Source: Corynebacterium sanguinis
GTDB taxonomy: Bacteria > Actinomycetota > Actinomycetes > Mycobacteriales > Mycobacteriaceae
Reading direction: 5' to 3'
Assembly (NCBI RefSeq): GCF_007641235.1
Contig: NZ_CP038157.1
Location: 2,298,886 to 2,362,885, forward strand
Length of the DNA stretch: 64,000 bases
In this document: positions 30,348 to 38,345 of the stretch, in pieces
Layout of the letters: each line of letters begins with the position of its first letter
Position numbering within the stretch: the first letter of the stretch is position 1
Notes under the pieces: generated by a model
The model's database searches: none
Seen by the model: the letters and a program-made list of their open reading frames with translations, nothing else
What the model was told of the DNA's origin: nothing
Made by a program: the position numbers and the translations under genes

Positions 30348-31904
30348 CTACCTCCAGTCGACGACGACGGATTCTGTCCTGAACCCCTTGCGCCCGCGCG
30401 GCTGTGGGAGAAGCGTGATCGTGGCGAGGGCGTCGATGGTCTGACGGCGGAGGTCAAGTGACGCTTCCCGGAATGCTGCGGCAGGGTCATCGACGCCCAG
30501 GATCGGCGACAGCGCGCCCGCACGGCTTTGCATCAGCCTTTCGGCCTCCAGCTCCTGGATACGCGCTTCTGCAGCGTCCCGTACGCGCTTGAGGTCGCGT
30601 GCCTCAATGATCTCGGCGTCGTAGTCGGCCTCGGCGCGCAGAATGCGCGCTCTCTGGTCGCTGATCGCCGAGTCGATGCCGGCCGCATGCGGCCCACCGT
30701 CCGCGACCTCGACCATCACCCTCGCGTCCTTGCGCGCAAGACGCTTGGCGATGACCGTGGTGACGAAGTCGTCGATGGCGGCGCCCGAGCGGACGATGTG
30801 GCCCGCGCACTTGTACCCGCGCGGCGCCCCGGTAACCTTCTTCCCACACGTCTCGCCGGTGTCCTCATTGACGTATCCGCACCGGTAGAGCCCGCTGCCG
30901 AGGTGCTTGCGCTTGGTCGAGCCGGATGTGTTCGTCACCCGCTCCGTGTCGTCGAGGACTTGCTGTGCCTTCCACCAGGTCTCGTCGTCAACGATCTGCT
31001 CCCACTGCCCTCGGATCGGCTCACCGGCGTCGTCTCGGAGGATCTGTGCCTTCCACATCCGGCGCCGCTTCCCATCCGCCTGGGAAAACTTCGGGGTGTA
31101 CGTGCTCAGCGCCGCGTAACGAGGGTTCCGCAGGATGCCCAGCACGGTCGAGGGAGACCACGGACCGTCCTCGACGATCGACCTAGGTTCGAGGCCCTGC
31201 TGCGCGCGGGCGGTGGCGCGCTCGACGCTCACGGTGTGCGTGTGCTTGGGCAGTGGTGTGATCCCATCGATCTGCTCGGTGCCACTGAGAGCCCGGGCGA
31301 GCGATCGCAGCGACTCGGGGTGCTCGATCCTGGTGAACAGGTCGTAGATCGCCCTCACGGCCTCAGCCTCGTGGGGGATCACTTCGCCGTCTACGGCGTA
31401 GCCGAGTGGGCGCATGCCCTTCGGAGCACGCCCCTGCATGGCGCGCTGACGCTGGGCTGCGGACTGACGGGCACTCTTGCGTTCCATCTCGGCCCGCGCC
31501 ACAGCCGCCTTGATGCGGGCATACATCCGACCGCCGTCGGTCGAAAGGTCCGCGTCGCCATTGGCCGTGACGAGGGCGAGGCCGCGCAGCTCGGCGGCGT
31601 CGATCCAGTCCTCCAGCTGTCGGGGCTGCCGGGTGAGCCTGTCGAGGTCGTAGCAGATGATCGCGTCGAACCGTCCGAGCAAATAGTCGGCGACCATGCG
31701 GTCGTAGTCCGGGCGGATGGCGCTCCTGTCGGTGGCGCTCTTCGACTGGTCCACGTAGGTCTCGACGACCTCCCAGCGCCGGAATCGTGCAAGGTTCTCG
31801 CAGTCCTCGCGCTGGCGGTCGATAGCGAGCCCGTCCATCTCGCGATCCTGTGAGATTCGGAGGTAAATGGCTGCCTTGCGGGGCGCGGTGGAACGCTCGT
31901 TCAT
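30348..31904 (-). CDS. Large serine recombinase (integrase)
   Basis: A 518-residue recombinase. The resolvase domain has the catalytic serine in YLRISQD (S18), with CYDLDRLTRQPRQLEDWI and the conserved Arg pair downstream. The recombinase domain (RAPKGMRPLGYAVDGEVIPHEAEAVRAIYDLF) and a zinc-ribbon-like segment (LYRCGYVNEDTGETCGKKV ... YKCAGH) with a coiled-coil motif follow. Length and order fit the phage/element integrase class that inserts DNA between two short att sites and needs a directionality factor to excise. It is the only recombinase in the island and the best candidate for inserting this element. Confidence 0.9.
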   Translation of the reverse strand: MNERSTAPRKAAIYLRISQDREMDGLAIDRQREDCENLARFRRWEVVETYVDQSKSATDRSAIRPDYDRMVADYLLGRFDAIICYDLDRLTRQPRQLEDWIDAAELRGLALVTANGDADLSTDGGRMYARIKAAVARAEMERKSARQSAAQRQRAMQGRAPKGMRPLGYAVDGEVIPHEAEAVRAIYDLFTRIEHPESLRSLARALSGTEQIDGITPLPKHTHTVSVERATARAQQGLEPRSIVEDGPWSPSTVLGILRNPRYAALSTYTPKFSQADGKRRRMWKAQILRDDAGEPIRGQWEQIVDDETWWKAQQVLDDTERVTNTSGSTKRKHLGSGLYRCGYVNEDTGETCGKKVTGAPRGYKCAGHIVRSGAAIDDFVTTVIAKRLARKDARVMVEVADGGPHAAGIDSAISDQRARILRAEADYDAEIIEARDLKRVRDAAEARIQELEAERLMQSRAGALSPILGVDDPAAAFREASLDLRRQTIDALATITLLPQPRGRKGFRTESVVVDWR

Positions 31905-31941
31905 GTACCCAGACTACCCTATGACGTAAGCTCCGTACGCA

Positions 31942-31962
31942 ACTGATGATGTCACCATCAGT
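31942..31962. promoter_or_regulatory. Inverted repeat between recombinase gene and next gene
   Basis: ACTGATG (31942-31948) and CATCAGT (31956-31962) with a 7-nt centre lie in the 118-bp gap between the recombinase start and the divergent hypothetical gene. Position fits an operator for one or both promoters. An unused att site is another possibility. Confidence 0.4.
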
Positions 31963-32022
31963 GCGCATAGTGGTAGAGTTGCGCCATCTGACCAAACGCA
32001 CAAGATGCCCCAGGAGACAACC

Positions 32023-32448
32023 ATGCCGCAGCTGACGCTCAGCTTCCCCGACCTTGCCGAGCACGCAAGCCGAGTCCACCCCGAGCTTAGGACGCTCGTT
32101 CAGGGATTCGCCGAGACCGACCGCGCCCGGTTCACAGAGTCAGCGTCACTGTGTGAGATGTGGATTGACCCCGAATTCAAGAAACTACTCAACACTCTTC
32201 AACTCGATGGCCGGCTGCCTAACATCGATACAAACATCGACGCCAACAATGATTTCAAGCGCGTCTTGACGTTTACGTTGCCGGAGGGCGGAGAGACTAC
32301 GGATGTCCGCGATATCATCCAGCATGCATGGGCGGCAACGGTCGACACATACGCGGGCGCCCTCTACCACCGAGCGAAAGAGATCGCGGCAGGAAACTCG
32401 AACTCGAGCTGGACCCCCGACCAAGCCACGAGCGCCCCCACTCTCTAG
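32023..32448 (+). CDS. Hypothetical protein divergent from recombinase
   Basis: A 141-residue acidic, mostly helical protein: MPQLTLSFPDLAEHASRVHPELRTLVQGFAETDRARFTE, a central LLNTLQLDGRLP segment, and a C-terminal helix around HAWAATVDTYAGALYHRAKE. No signal peptide, membrane helix or family recognised. CAGGAG precedes the ATG at 32023 by 7 nt. It may be a small accessory or regulator of the element. Confidence 0.5.
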   Translation: MPQLTLSFPDLAEHASRVHPELRTLVQGFAETDRARFTESASLCEMWIDPEFKKLLNTLQLDGRLPNIDTNIDANNDFKRVLTFTLPEGGETTDVRDIIQHAWAATVDTYAGALYHRAKEIAAGNSNSSWTPDQATSAPTL

Positions 32449-32567
32449 GGCGCAGGTCCACGTCAGGGCCTATTTCGCTGTCGAAGCGGTGTGAGGGGTA
32501 GAGGAGCTCGTCGAGCGCGCAACGGGCAAAGGCAGCGGAGCCCTCTACTCCGACGGCGACGACGCAA
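32449..32567 (+). other. Short gap with a possible gene fragment
   Basis: A plus-strand frame from 32498 to the TGA at 32597 reads GVEELVERATGKGSGALYSDGD... without any start codon, overlapping the end of the HEPN-like gene. It looks like the C-terminal end of a lost gene but cannot be named. Nothing else is seen here. Confidence 0.3.
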
Positions 32568-33692
32568 TCAAGCTCTGGCACGCCCAGCCGACGACATGAG
32601 CCGGTCGGCGTAGCCGATGAGACTGGTGATCAGCATGAGAACCTGGATGCAGTTGCGCTTACTGAACTGACGCGAGGAGACGCCATGCACGCTCGCATGG
32701 CGCGAGTAGTAGTTCGGCACCTTGTCGCCCTTGTGCTTCCAGAACTGCTCGTGGGCGTTCCAGATCGGCAGCCAGACCATCGCCTCGTGGACACCCATCT
32801 CGTCGATGGCGCCCGGCACGTCCGCGCCCTTCTTCCGATTCGTGATGAGGCGTCGGGCGGCCTGGTCGGGGTAGAAGCGGTAGATGAGCGTGTCGAGCGT
32901 GACGGTGAACATCGCCTGGGCCGAGCGGAAGTGTCCAGAACGCATCGCGCCGAGCCCGTCGAGTACGAACTTCAGCTCGTCGCCGACTACGTCGCGGTTC
33001 GCCTGCTCAAGAACGGTAGCGCAGTCGTCGGTGATCGACTCGTAACAGTCGCCCAGCACCCGCCGACGGCCCGAGCGGTCCTGTGCCCGGAGCAGGCGGA
33101 GCGCTGTGCGGCCGCGCGGCACCAGGTAGAGCGGGATGCCCTCTTGCTCGAGGAACTCATGCACTTGATGGGCCTGGACCTCCCCTGCATGGCTCCTCAG
33201 ATTAGGCGGGAGGAGCGCACGGTTGAACCCGCTCAGTATCTCCGGGTCGAAGAGCGGCTTCAGGGAGCCGCGCAGCCCATCTAGCATCGCGGACTGCTGG
33301 CTCGCGATTTGCTTGAGCATCGACTCGATCGATGGGCTGACTCCGACGCCCTTCAGCGCCGGGAAGTCGATCATCGGAGCCGTGAACGTCGGTACGCTCA
33401 CCACGATTGACGCCACCTGCGACTGGATCCGCTCGCTATACGGTTCGAGCGCATTCTTCACCAGCGCGTCGTAGTCCGGCAGCGCCGACTTCATCTGCTC
33501 TCGGATAGGAGCGAGCATCTTCGCGACTGCGGCATCCATGCTGGGCATCAAATACTGCGCGAACCTTGGCGGCAGTCGAAGCCTCGCCCCGACGTCCGCA
33601 GCAGAGTCTCGGTCTTGCTCGCTCTCCGAGTTGCGCTCCCTCTCTTGGGCAGGCTTGAGATCGTCCTCTCGATCATCGTCGTCGCGTGTCAT
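32568..33692 (-). CDS. Putative HEPN-domain ribonuclease linked to type I RM
   Basis: A 374-residue soluble protein. The first about 30 residues are Asp/Glu/Arg-rich; residues about 50-160 are helical (AAVAKMLAPIREQMKSALPDYDALV). The C-terminal part has HEQFWKHKGDKVPNYYSRHASVHGVSSRQFSKRN; R331-x4-H336 in SRHASVHG fits the R-x4-6-H active site of HEPN ribonucleases, common in abortive-infection and toxin systems. No full-length family is recognised. It follows hsdR on the same strand after 85 bp with a GAGGAG before the ATG, so it is probably the last gene of the RM operon and a companion defence effector. Confidence 0.55.
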   Translation of the reverse strand: MTRDDDDREDDLKPAQERERNSESEQDRDSAADVGARLRLPPRFAQYLMPSMDAAVAKMLAPIREQMKSALPDYDALVKNALEPYSERIQSQVASIVVSVPTFTAPMIDFPALKGVGVSPSIESMLKQIASQQSAMLDGLRGSLKPLFDPEILSGFNRALLPPNLRSHAGEVQAHQVHEFLEQEGIPLYLVPRGRTALRLLRAQDRSGRRRVLGDCYESITDDCATVLEQANRDVVGDELKFVLDGLGAMRSGHFRSAQAMFTVTLDTLIYRFYPDQAARRLITNRKKGADVPGAIDEMGVHEAMVWLPIWNAHEQFWKHKGDKVPNYYSRHASVHGVSSRQFSKRNCIQVLMLITSLIGYADRLMSSAGRARA

Positions 33693-33777
33693 GGCACTCT
33701 CCTCGTTGCCGCGCTCGCGCAAACAAATGCTGCATCATCGAGGCCGTTGTCAGCACTCTCAGAAACCCTTGCGCACT

Positions 33778-36700
33778 TCAAGTCGCTGAGTCAGTAGCAC
33801 CCAACTGTGCAGCAACGTGGGCGGCGAAGATCGGGTCGTCGTGGATGCGGGCGACGACGTCGTCGGCGATCTTGTCCACATCAAGAGGCCCGTCTGGGCC
33901 GTCGTACTCCACCGACTGCGCGGGCCACTGGAAGTCGATCCGCGGGGTGTATGCGCTCTCTCCGTCGTCGCCGTAGGCGGTGAGGACATGATCAAAGACA
34001 AGCCGCACCTTCGAGGAGAAGATGTCGAGCGTGTAGGGAGTCTCGGGCAGCTCTTGGTCCAGGACTCGTCGGATCGTGCTATCGACGTCATTCATCACGT
34101 CGACCTTGCGTCGCCAGTCTTGGACTAGTTTGTCATGGAGATGTTCCAGCAACTTCTTTGCGCTGGCCTTCACCGTGTCGCGCTCGTCGTCGGTGAGCAC
34201 CGGATCGGGCTGGGTCAGCAGGTCAAAGATCGCTAGCTCTTCCTCGGTCATTCCCTCACGAGCCGACCGTTCTTCCTCCTCGGTCAGGTTCTGCGACAGC
34301 TCGATCAAGCGCCGCAGGTACTCGTCGATGTTCACGCTGCCGGAGTTGTAGTCGTCGATCAGCTGCTCGATCCGCTCGACGAGTTCGTACCGGGTGGGGT
34401 TGCGCGTCGCCGAGGCGATGGCCTGTTGGCGTAGCAGTTGCGCCAGTCGGTCCGTCTCGGCTCGCTTGCGACCAGCGAGCTTGGCCGACAGACCTTCGAA
34501 GTCGATCTGTGACAGGTCAATGAGCGGATCGGGTTTGGTCCCCTCGGCAGCGGCTCGGATGACATATTCCTCGGCACCTACGGAGCGGTCGAGCAGTGCG
34601 TCCACCGCATCCGTGACCGAACCGAGGTCCGCCTCGGCCGGCCGTGTGACCTCCGCGATGCGCTCGGCGAGCACCCTGATCGCTGCGACGTTGCGTTGCT
34701 GCGCAGCAGCCTTGGGGTCGGGCAGGAGGGCCTTGAAGAGCTTCCGCACCTGGCGTGCCTTCTGCTGGAAGTCGGTGCGTGTGCCCTCGTCGACGAGTAG
34801 CGCCTCGACAGCTGCGTCGCGCTTGGCGACGTGGTCGAATCCTTCGGCGTCGCGCATCGCAGCAAGGTCGACTCCGACGCCGGTGCAGAAGGCGAACAGG
34901 TCGGCCACGGCAGCGTCCAGCTCGGCGGCGAGGGCGTCGATGATTTCGATCGGTGAGTCGCCGGCGTTCGCGGCCCCGTAGATCGCCAACGCCTTCTCCA
35001 GGTTCCGGAAGACACCGACGTAGTCGACGATCAACCCGTTGTCCTTCTCCGGGAAGACCCGGTTGGCCCTGGCGATCGTCTGCATCAACGTATGATTACG
35101 CATCGGCCGGTCGAGGTAGACCGTCGAGACACTGGGCGCGTCGAAGCCGGTCATCCACATCGCGCAGACGAACACGAGCCGCAGCGGGTCCTGGGCGTCC
35201 TTAAACTTCTCGGCCAGGTCCTCGCGGATCATCCGCTCGCGGTGCGGTCGGATGTCGAGGCCCTGTTCGTCAAGCATCTTCAGCTCGTTCTGGCTCTGCG
35301 AGACCACGACCGCCATGTCGGTGGTCTCCATGAGCTCGATCCGCGATGCCAGCCACGGACGCTCGAGCTCTGGCAACGCGTCATGCTCCGCCTTCAGGTC
35401 AGCCAGATGCTCGGTCCAGGCTTCTCGGACGAGGTTGTACATCCGCACGGCTGCGGCCTTGTCGAGCCCGACGTACATCGCCTTGCCGGTGAAGCCCCGG
35501 CCGACGAAGTGGGTCACGAGGTCCTTGGCGATCGTCTTCAGGCGCTCAGGACGTGTCAGCAGCGTGTATTGCGTACCGAACGCCCGAGCGAGCTGGCCCT
35601 CGGCGTCCTCGTCGAGCTCGGCCTCCTCGAGGAGTTCGTTGAGTTCCTCGGAGAAATTCTCGTTGACCAGCTGCAGCTCGGGAATGCGGTTCTCGTAGTA
35701 CAACGGGACCGTCGCGCCGTCCTCGATCGCGTCGCGGAAGCTGTAGACGCTGACGTAGTCACCGAACTGCTCGCGCGTGGCCTGCTCCTCACCGACAATC
35801 AGCGGTGTGCCGGTGAAGCCCATCATCGAGGCGTTCGGTAGCGCAGTGCGCATGTTCAGGGCGAGTGTGTCGTACTGGCTTCGGTGCGCCTCGTCGGTGA
35901 TGACGATGACATCCGAACGGGTTGAGAGAACCGGCATCTGCCGCTCCCCCAACGCCTTCGACGGCTGGAACTTGTGGATCAACGTGAACACGTACCGGTG
36001 GTCAGCCGCCAGCAGCTCACGCAGGTGCGCCACGGAGTCTGCGTGCACCCTGGCCTCGGGCGAGATCGCCCCGGCGTCGGCGAACTCCCCGTGGAGCTGA
36101 GTGTCGAGCTCGGTGCGGTCGGTGACCATGACAAACGTCCACCTGCCCGGCACCCGTCGCAGCACCTTCTGGCTGAACCACAGCATCGACAGCGACTTGC
36201 CCGAGCCCTGGGTATGCCAGAAGACTCCCAGGCGCTTGTCCTGCTCAGCACGCGCCCGGTGCAGGTTCTCGATCGCGGCGTTGACTCCGAGGAACTGGTG
36301 GGATCGCGCGAGAACCTTGATCAGGCCACCGGGCCGCTCCATGTACGCGACGAAGTTCTCTAGTAGGTCTAGCAGAACGGACGGGTCGCAGGTACCTCGA
36401 AGCGCAGTCTCCAGGGCGACCGCACCGCGGGTGCCGTGGGCGTCGATGACCTTCCAGTCGTTGAAGAACTCCCACGGCGCGTAAGTTGACCCGACCTTCG
36501 CCTGGCTTCCATTGGACAGCAACACGAAGCAGTTAGGGATGAATAGCTGCGGGATGGTGTCGCGGTAGTCGGTCAAGTTGTTGTCGTAGGCCGCCTTGAC
36601 CGACTCGTTGGGCTCCTTGAACTCCATCAGCACTAGCGGTACCCCGTTGACGAACAGCGCCAGATCCAGCCGCCGGCTGTGCAGGTTGCCCTTGACCCAC

Positions 36701-37110
36701 ATCTGCTGCACCGCCAGCAAGTCATTGTTCGATGAATCCTTGAAGTCGAGGAACCGTAAGGTCTCCATCTGCTTCACGCCCTGGTCGTCAACCCACTCGG
36801 CCAGATAGCCGTCACGCAGCAGATCATAGACTTCCCGATTGGCGCGGACGCGGTCCATGGCCGATCGGTCCTTGGTGAGGACCTCAACGGCCTCATCGAT
36901 CGAGGTATCGGGCACATACTCGGGGTTGAGCTTGCGCATAGCAAGCCGCAGCCGGTGAACGAGCACGGCATCGCGTTGGGAGTCGCGCCCCAGGCTGCCC
37001 CCGGGTCCCAGGATCTCCTGGAAGGCGTCGACTGGAGTCCAGCCGAGCTCCACCAGAAGCTCGATGCTCGGCTTCTCGACGTACCAGTACTCCGGGCCCG
37101 TGGGAGTCAT
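33778..37110 (-). CDS. hsdR: Type I restriction enzyme, motor/nuclease subunit
   Basis: An 1110-residue subunit. The N-terminal nuclease domain has D149 and E163-x-K165 (VPLVLMEFKEP), the PD-(D/E)xK site. The superfamily 2 translocase follows: Walker A in HTQGSGKSLSM (about 302-306), DEAH box in VITDEAHRSQ (about 400), and motif VI-like QTIARANRVFPEKDNG. The C-terminal helical region binds the methylase. ATG overlaps the hsdS stop (ATGA). It cuts unmethylated DNA after ATP-driven translocation. All parts appear intact. Confidence 0.94.
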   Translation of the reverse strand: MTPTGPEYWYVEKPSIELLVELGWTPVDAFQEILGPGGSLGRDSQRDAVLVHRLRLAMRKLNPEYVPDTSIDEAVEVLTKDRSAMDRVRANREVYDLLRDGYLAEWVDDQGVKQMETLRFLDFKDSSNNDLLAVQQMWVKGNLHSRRLDLALFVNGVPLVLMEFKEPNESVKAAYDNNLTDYRDTIPQLFIPNCFVLLSNGSQAKVGSTYAPWEFFNDWKVIDAHGTRGAVALETALRGTCDPSVLLDLLENFVAYMERPGGLIKVLARSHQFLGVNAAIENLHRARAEQDKRLGVFWHTQGSGKSLSMLWFSQKVLRRVPGRWTFVMVTDRTELDTQLHGEFADAGAISPEARVHADSVAHLRELLAADHRYVFTLIHKFQPSKALGERQMPVLSTRSDVIVITDEAHRSQYDTLALNMRTALPNASMMGFTGTPLIVGEEQATREQFGDYVSVYSFRDAIEDGATVPLYYENRIPELQLVNENFSEELNELLEEAELDEDAEGQLARAFGTQYTLLTRPERLKTIAKDLVTHFVGRGFTGKAMYVGLDKAAAVRMYNLVREAWTEHLADLKAEHDALPELERPWLASRIELMETTDMAVVVSQSQNELKMLDEQGLDIRPHRERMIREDLAEKFKDAQDPLRLVFVCAMWMTGFDAPSVSTVYLDRPMRNHTLMQTIARANRVFPEKDNGLIVDYVGVFRNLEKALAIYGAANAGDSPIEIIDALAAELDAAVADLFAFCTGVGVDLAAMRDAEGFDHVAKRDAAVEALLVDEGTRTDFQQKARQVRKLFKALLPDPKAAAQQRNVAAIRVLAERIAEVTRPAEADLGSVTDAVDALLDRSVGAEEYVIRAAAEGTKPDPLIDLSQIDFEGLSAKLAGRKRAETDRLAQLLRQQAIASATRNPTRYELVERIEQLIDDYNSGSVNIDEYLRRLIELSQNLTEEEERSAREGMTEEELAIFDLLTQPDPVLTDDERDTVKASAKKLLEHLHDKLVQDWRRKVDVMNDVDSTIRRVLDQELPETPYTLDIFSSKVRLVFDHVLTAYGDDGESAYTPRIDFQWPAQSVEYDGPDGPLDVDKIADDVVARIHDDPIFAAHVAAQLGATDSAT

Positions 37111-38345
37111 TCCGCCACCTGTTCCGCTACAGCCGCGTCCAAGTCAAGCGAGGTTACGTCAATTTTGCCCGTCACCAGCTTTGGCAGCAGCAGGTCGCGC
37201 AGATTGGTGAGCCGCGCATTCTCGAACATCAGCGCCTCGGCCATTTCGAGCTGATCCCGAGCGATCTCGGTGAATTGCCCAGCGATCGCAGACGGCGGCA
37301 GCGCAACGGGCCACCGGCCGAGCACCTTCCAATCGGCCCGAGGCATTTTCGTGCCGTTGGACGTTGCGGTCGCATGAGCGACGAGCTCGCCGCTGGACAG
37401 CACGAAGACTGCCTGCCCCCAGTGTTCCGAAGCTGGTCGTAGCACGATGGCATCCGTGGAGCAGATGCCGTCGATTGGCGCGACGCTGACCTTGTGGAAG
37501 TACGGCCGAATCTTGCCGAACAAAACGTCTCCCTTCTCGAAGACGCCCTTCCGACTCCCCTGATCACCTGCGGTACCCCATGAATCGAGGGTGATCTGCT
37601 TACGCGGTATATGCTCCAGCCCGACTGCGGGTGTCTCGGCATCGATCGCGGCAGGGTCAACGGTGTCTCTAATTAGCTGGACGAGGTCATTAAGCTCTCC
37701 GACCTGCCACCCCTCGGGTATCAGGCCGAGGGCCGAGTCGACCATGGGCACGTCCTCGTGGCCGGGGTAACGGAACTTCACGAACCACTCACGGTAGATG
37801 GCCCGCGCCATCTCCTCCAGCACCTCCACCCGCCGCCGATTGTTCTCGATCAGGTCGTCAAGCGCGCCGAGGACTTCACCGATCCGCACCTGTGTTTCGA
37901 GATCGGGAGTCCGGACCGGTATCGCCGAGAACGCCGACTTATTGATGATCGGTGTAGCGGCCCCGCTCGCCCCTTGAGTGACGGTCGGCGCAAGGTGACG
38001 TAGAAGGGAATACAAGAAGCGACTGTCGGTATGTGGGCCTGGAATGACCGTGTTGATCTGCTGATTGGTAATGGCCTCGGTCTCGACCAGACACACCTTG
38101 CCGATCGTCGCTCCGATGCACACGAACGCTGCTGATCCGGGTGGAACGACGCGGGTCCTGAGGCCGTCACGGCCTGACTGGGAGAGCCAGCGCTCAGGTC
38201 GCGGGCGTCGATTACCAAAGGTGATGTCACTTGGAGTGACGAAGGGCAAATCATCCCCGAACCAATCTGGATGCTTGGACGGAGGTGTGCTTCCCGTGAC
38301 GACCCTTCCGAGGCCCCCAATGGTCGTGTCGCGCCACCCGCTCAT
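37107..38345 (-). CDS. hsdS: Type I restriction-modification specificity subunit
   Basis: A 412-residue subunit with two target-recognition domains, each followed by a conserved helical spacer. The first starts WRDTTIGGLGRVVTGSTPPSKHPDWFGDDLPFVTPSDI, the second EGWQVGELNDLVQLIRDTVDPAAIDAETPAVGLEHI. Spacers are LDDLIENNRRRVEVLEEMARAIYREWFVKFRYPG and the end AEALMFENARLTNLRDLLLPKLVTGKI. Two domains predict a bipartite DNA target that cannot be read from sequence. It overlaps hsdM and hsdR by 4 nt each. Confidence 0.92.
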   Translation of the reverse strand: MSGWRDTTIGGLGRVVTGSTPPSKHPDWFGDDLPFVTPSDITFGNRRPRPERWLSQSGRDGLRTRVVPPGSAAFVCIGATIGKVCLVETEAITNQQINTVIPGPHTDSRFLYSLLRHLAPTVTQGASGAATPIINKSAFSAIPVRTPDLETQVRIGEVLGALDDLIENNRRRVEVLEEMARAIYREWFVKFRYPGHEDVPMVDSALGLIPEGWQVGELNDLVQLIRDTVDPAAIDAETPAVGLEHIPRKQITLDSWGTAGDQGSRKGVFEKGDVLFGKIRPYFHKVSVAPIDGICSTDAIVLRPASEHWGQAVFVLSSGELVAHATATSNGTKMPRADWKVLGRWPVALPPSAIAGQFTEIARDQLEMAEALMFENARLTNLRDLLLPKLVTGKIDVTSLDLDAAVAEQVAE

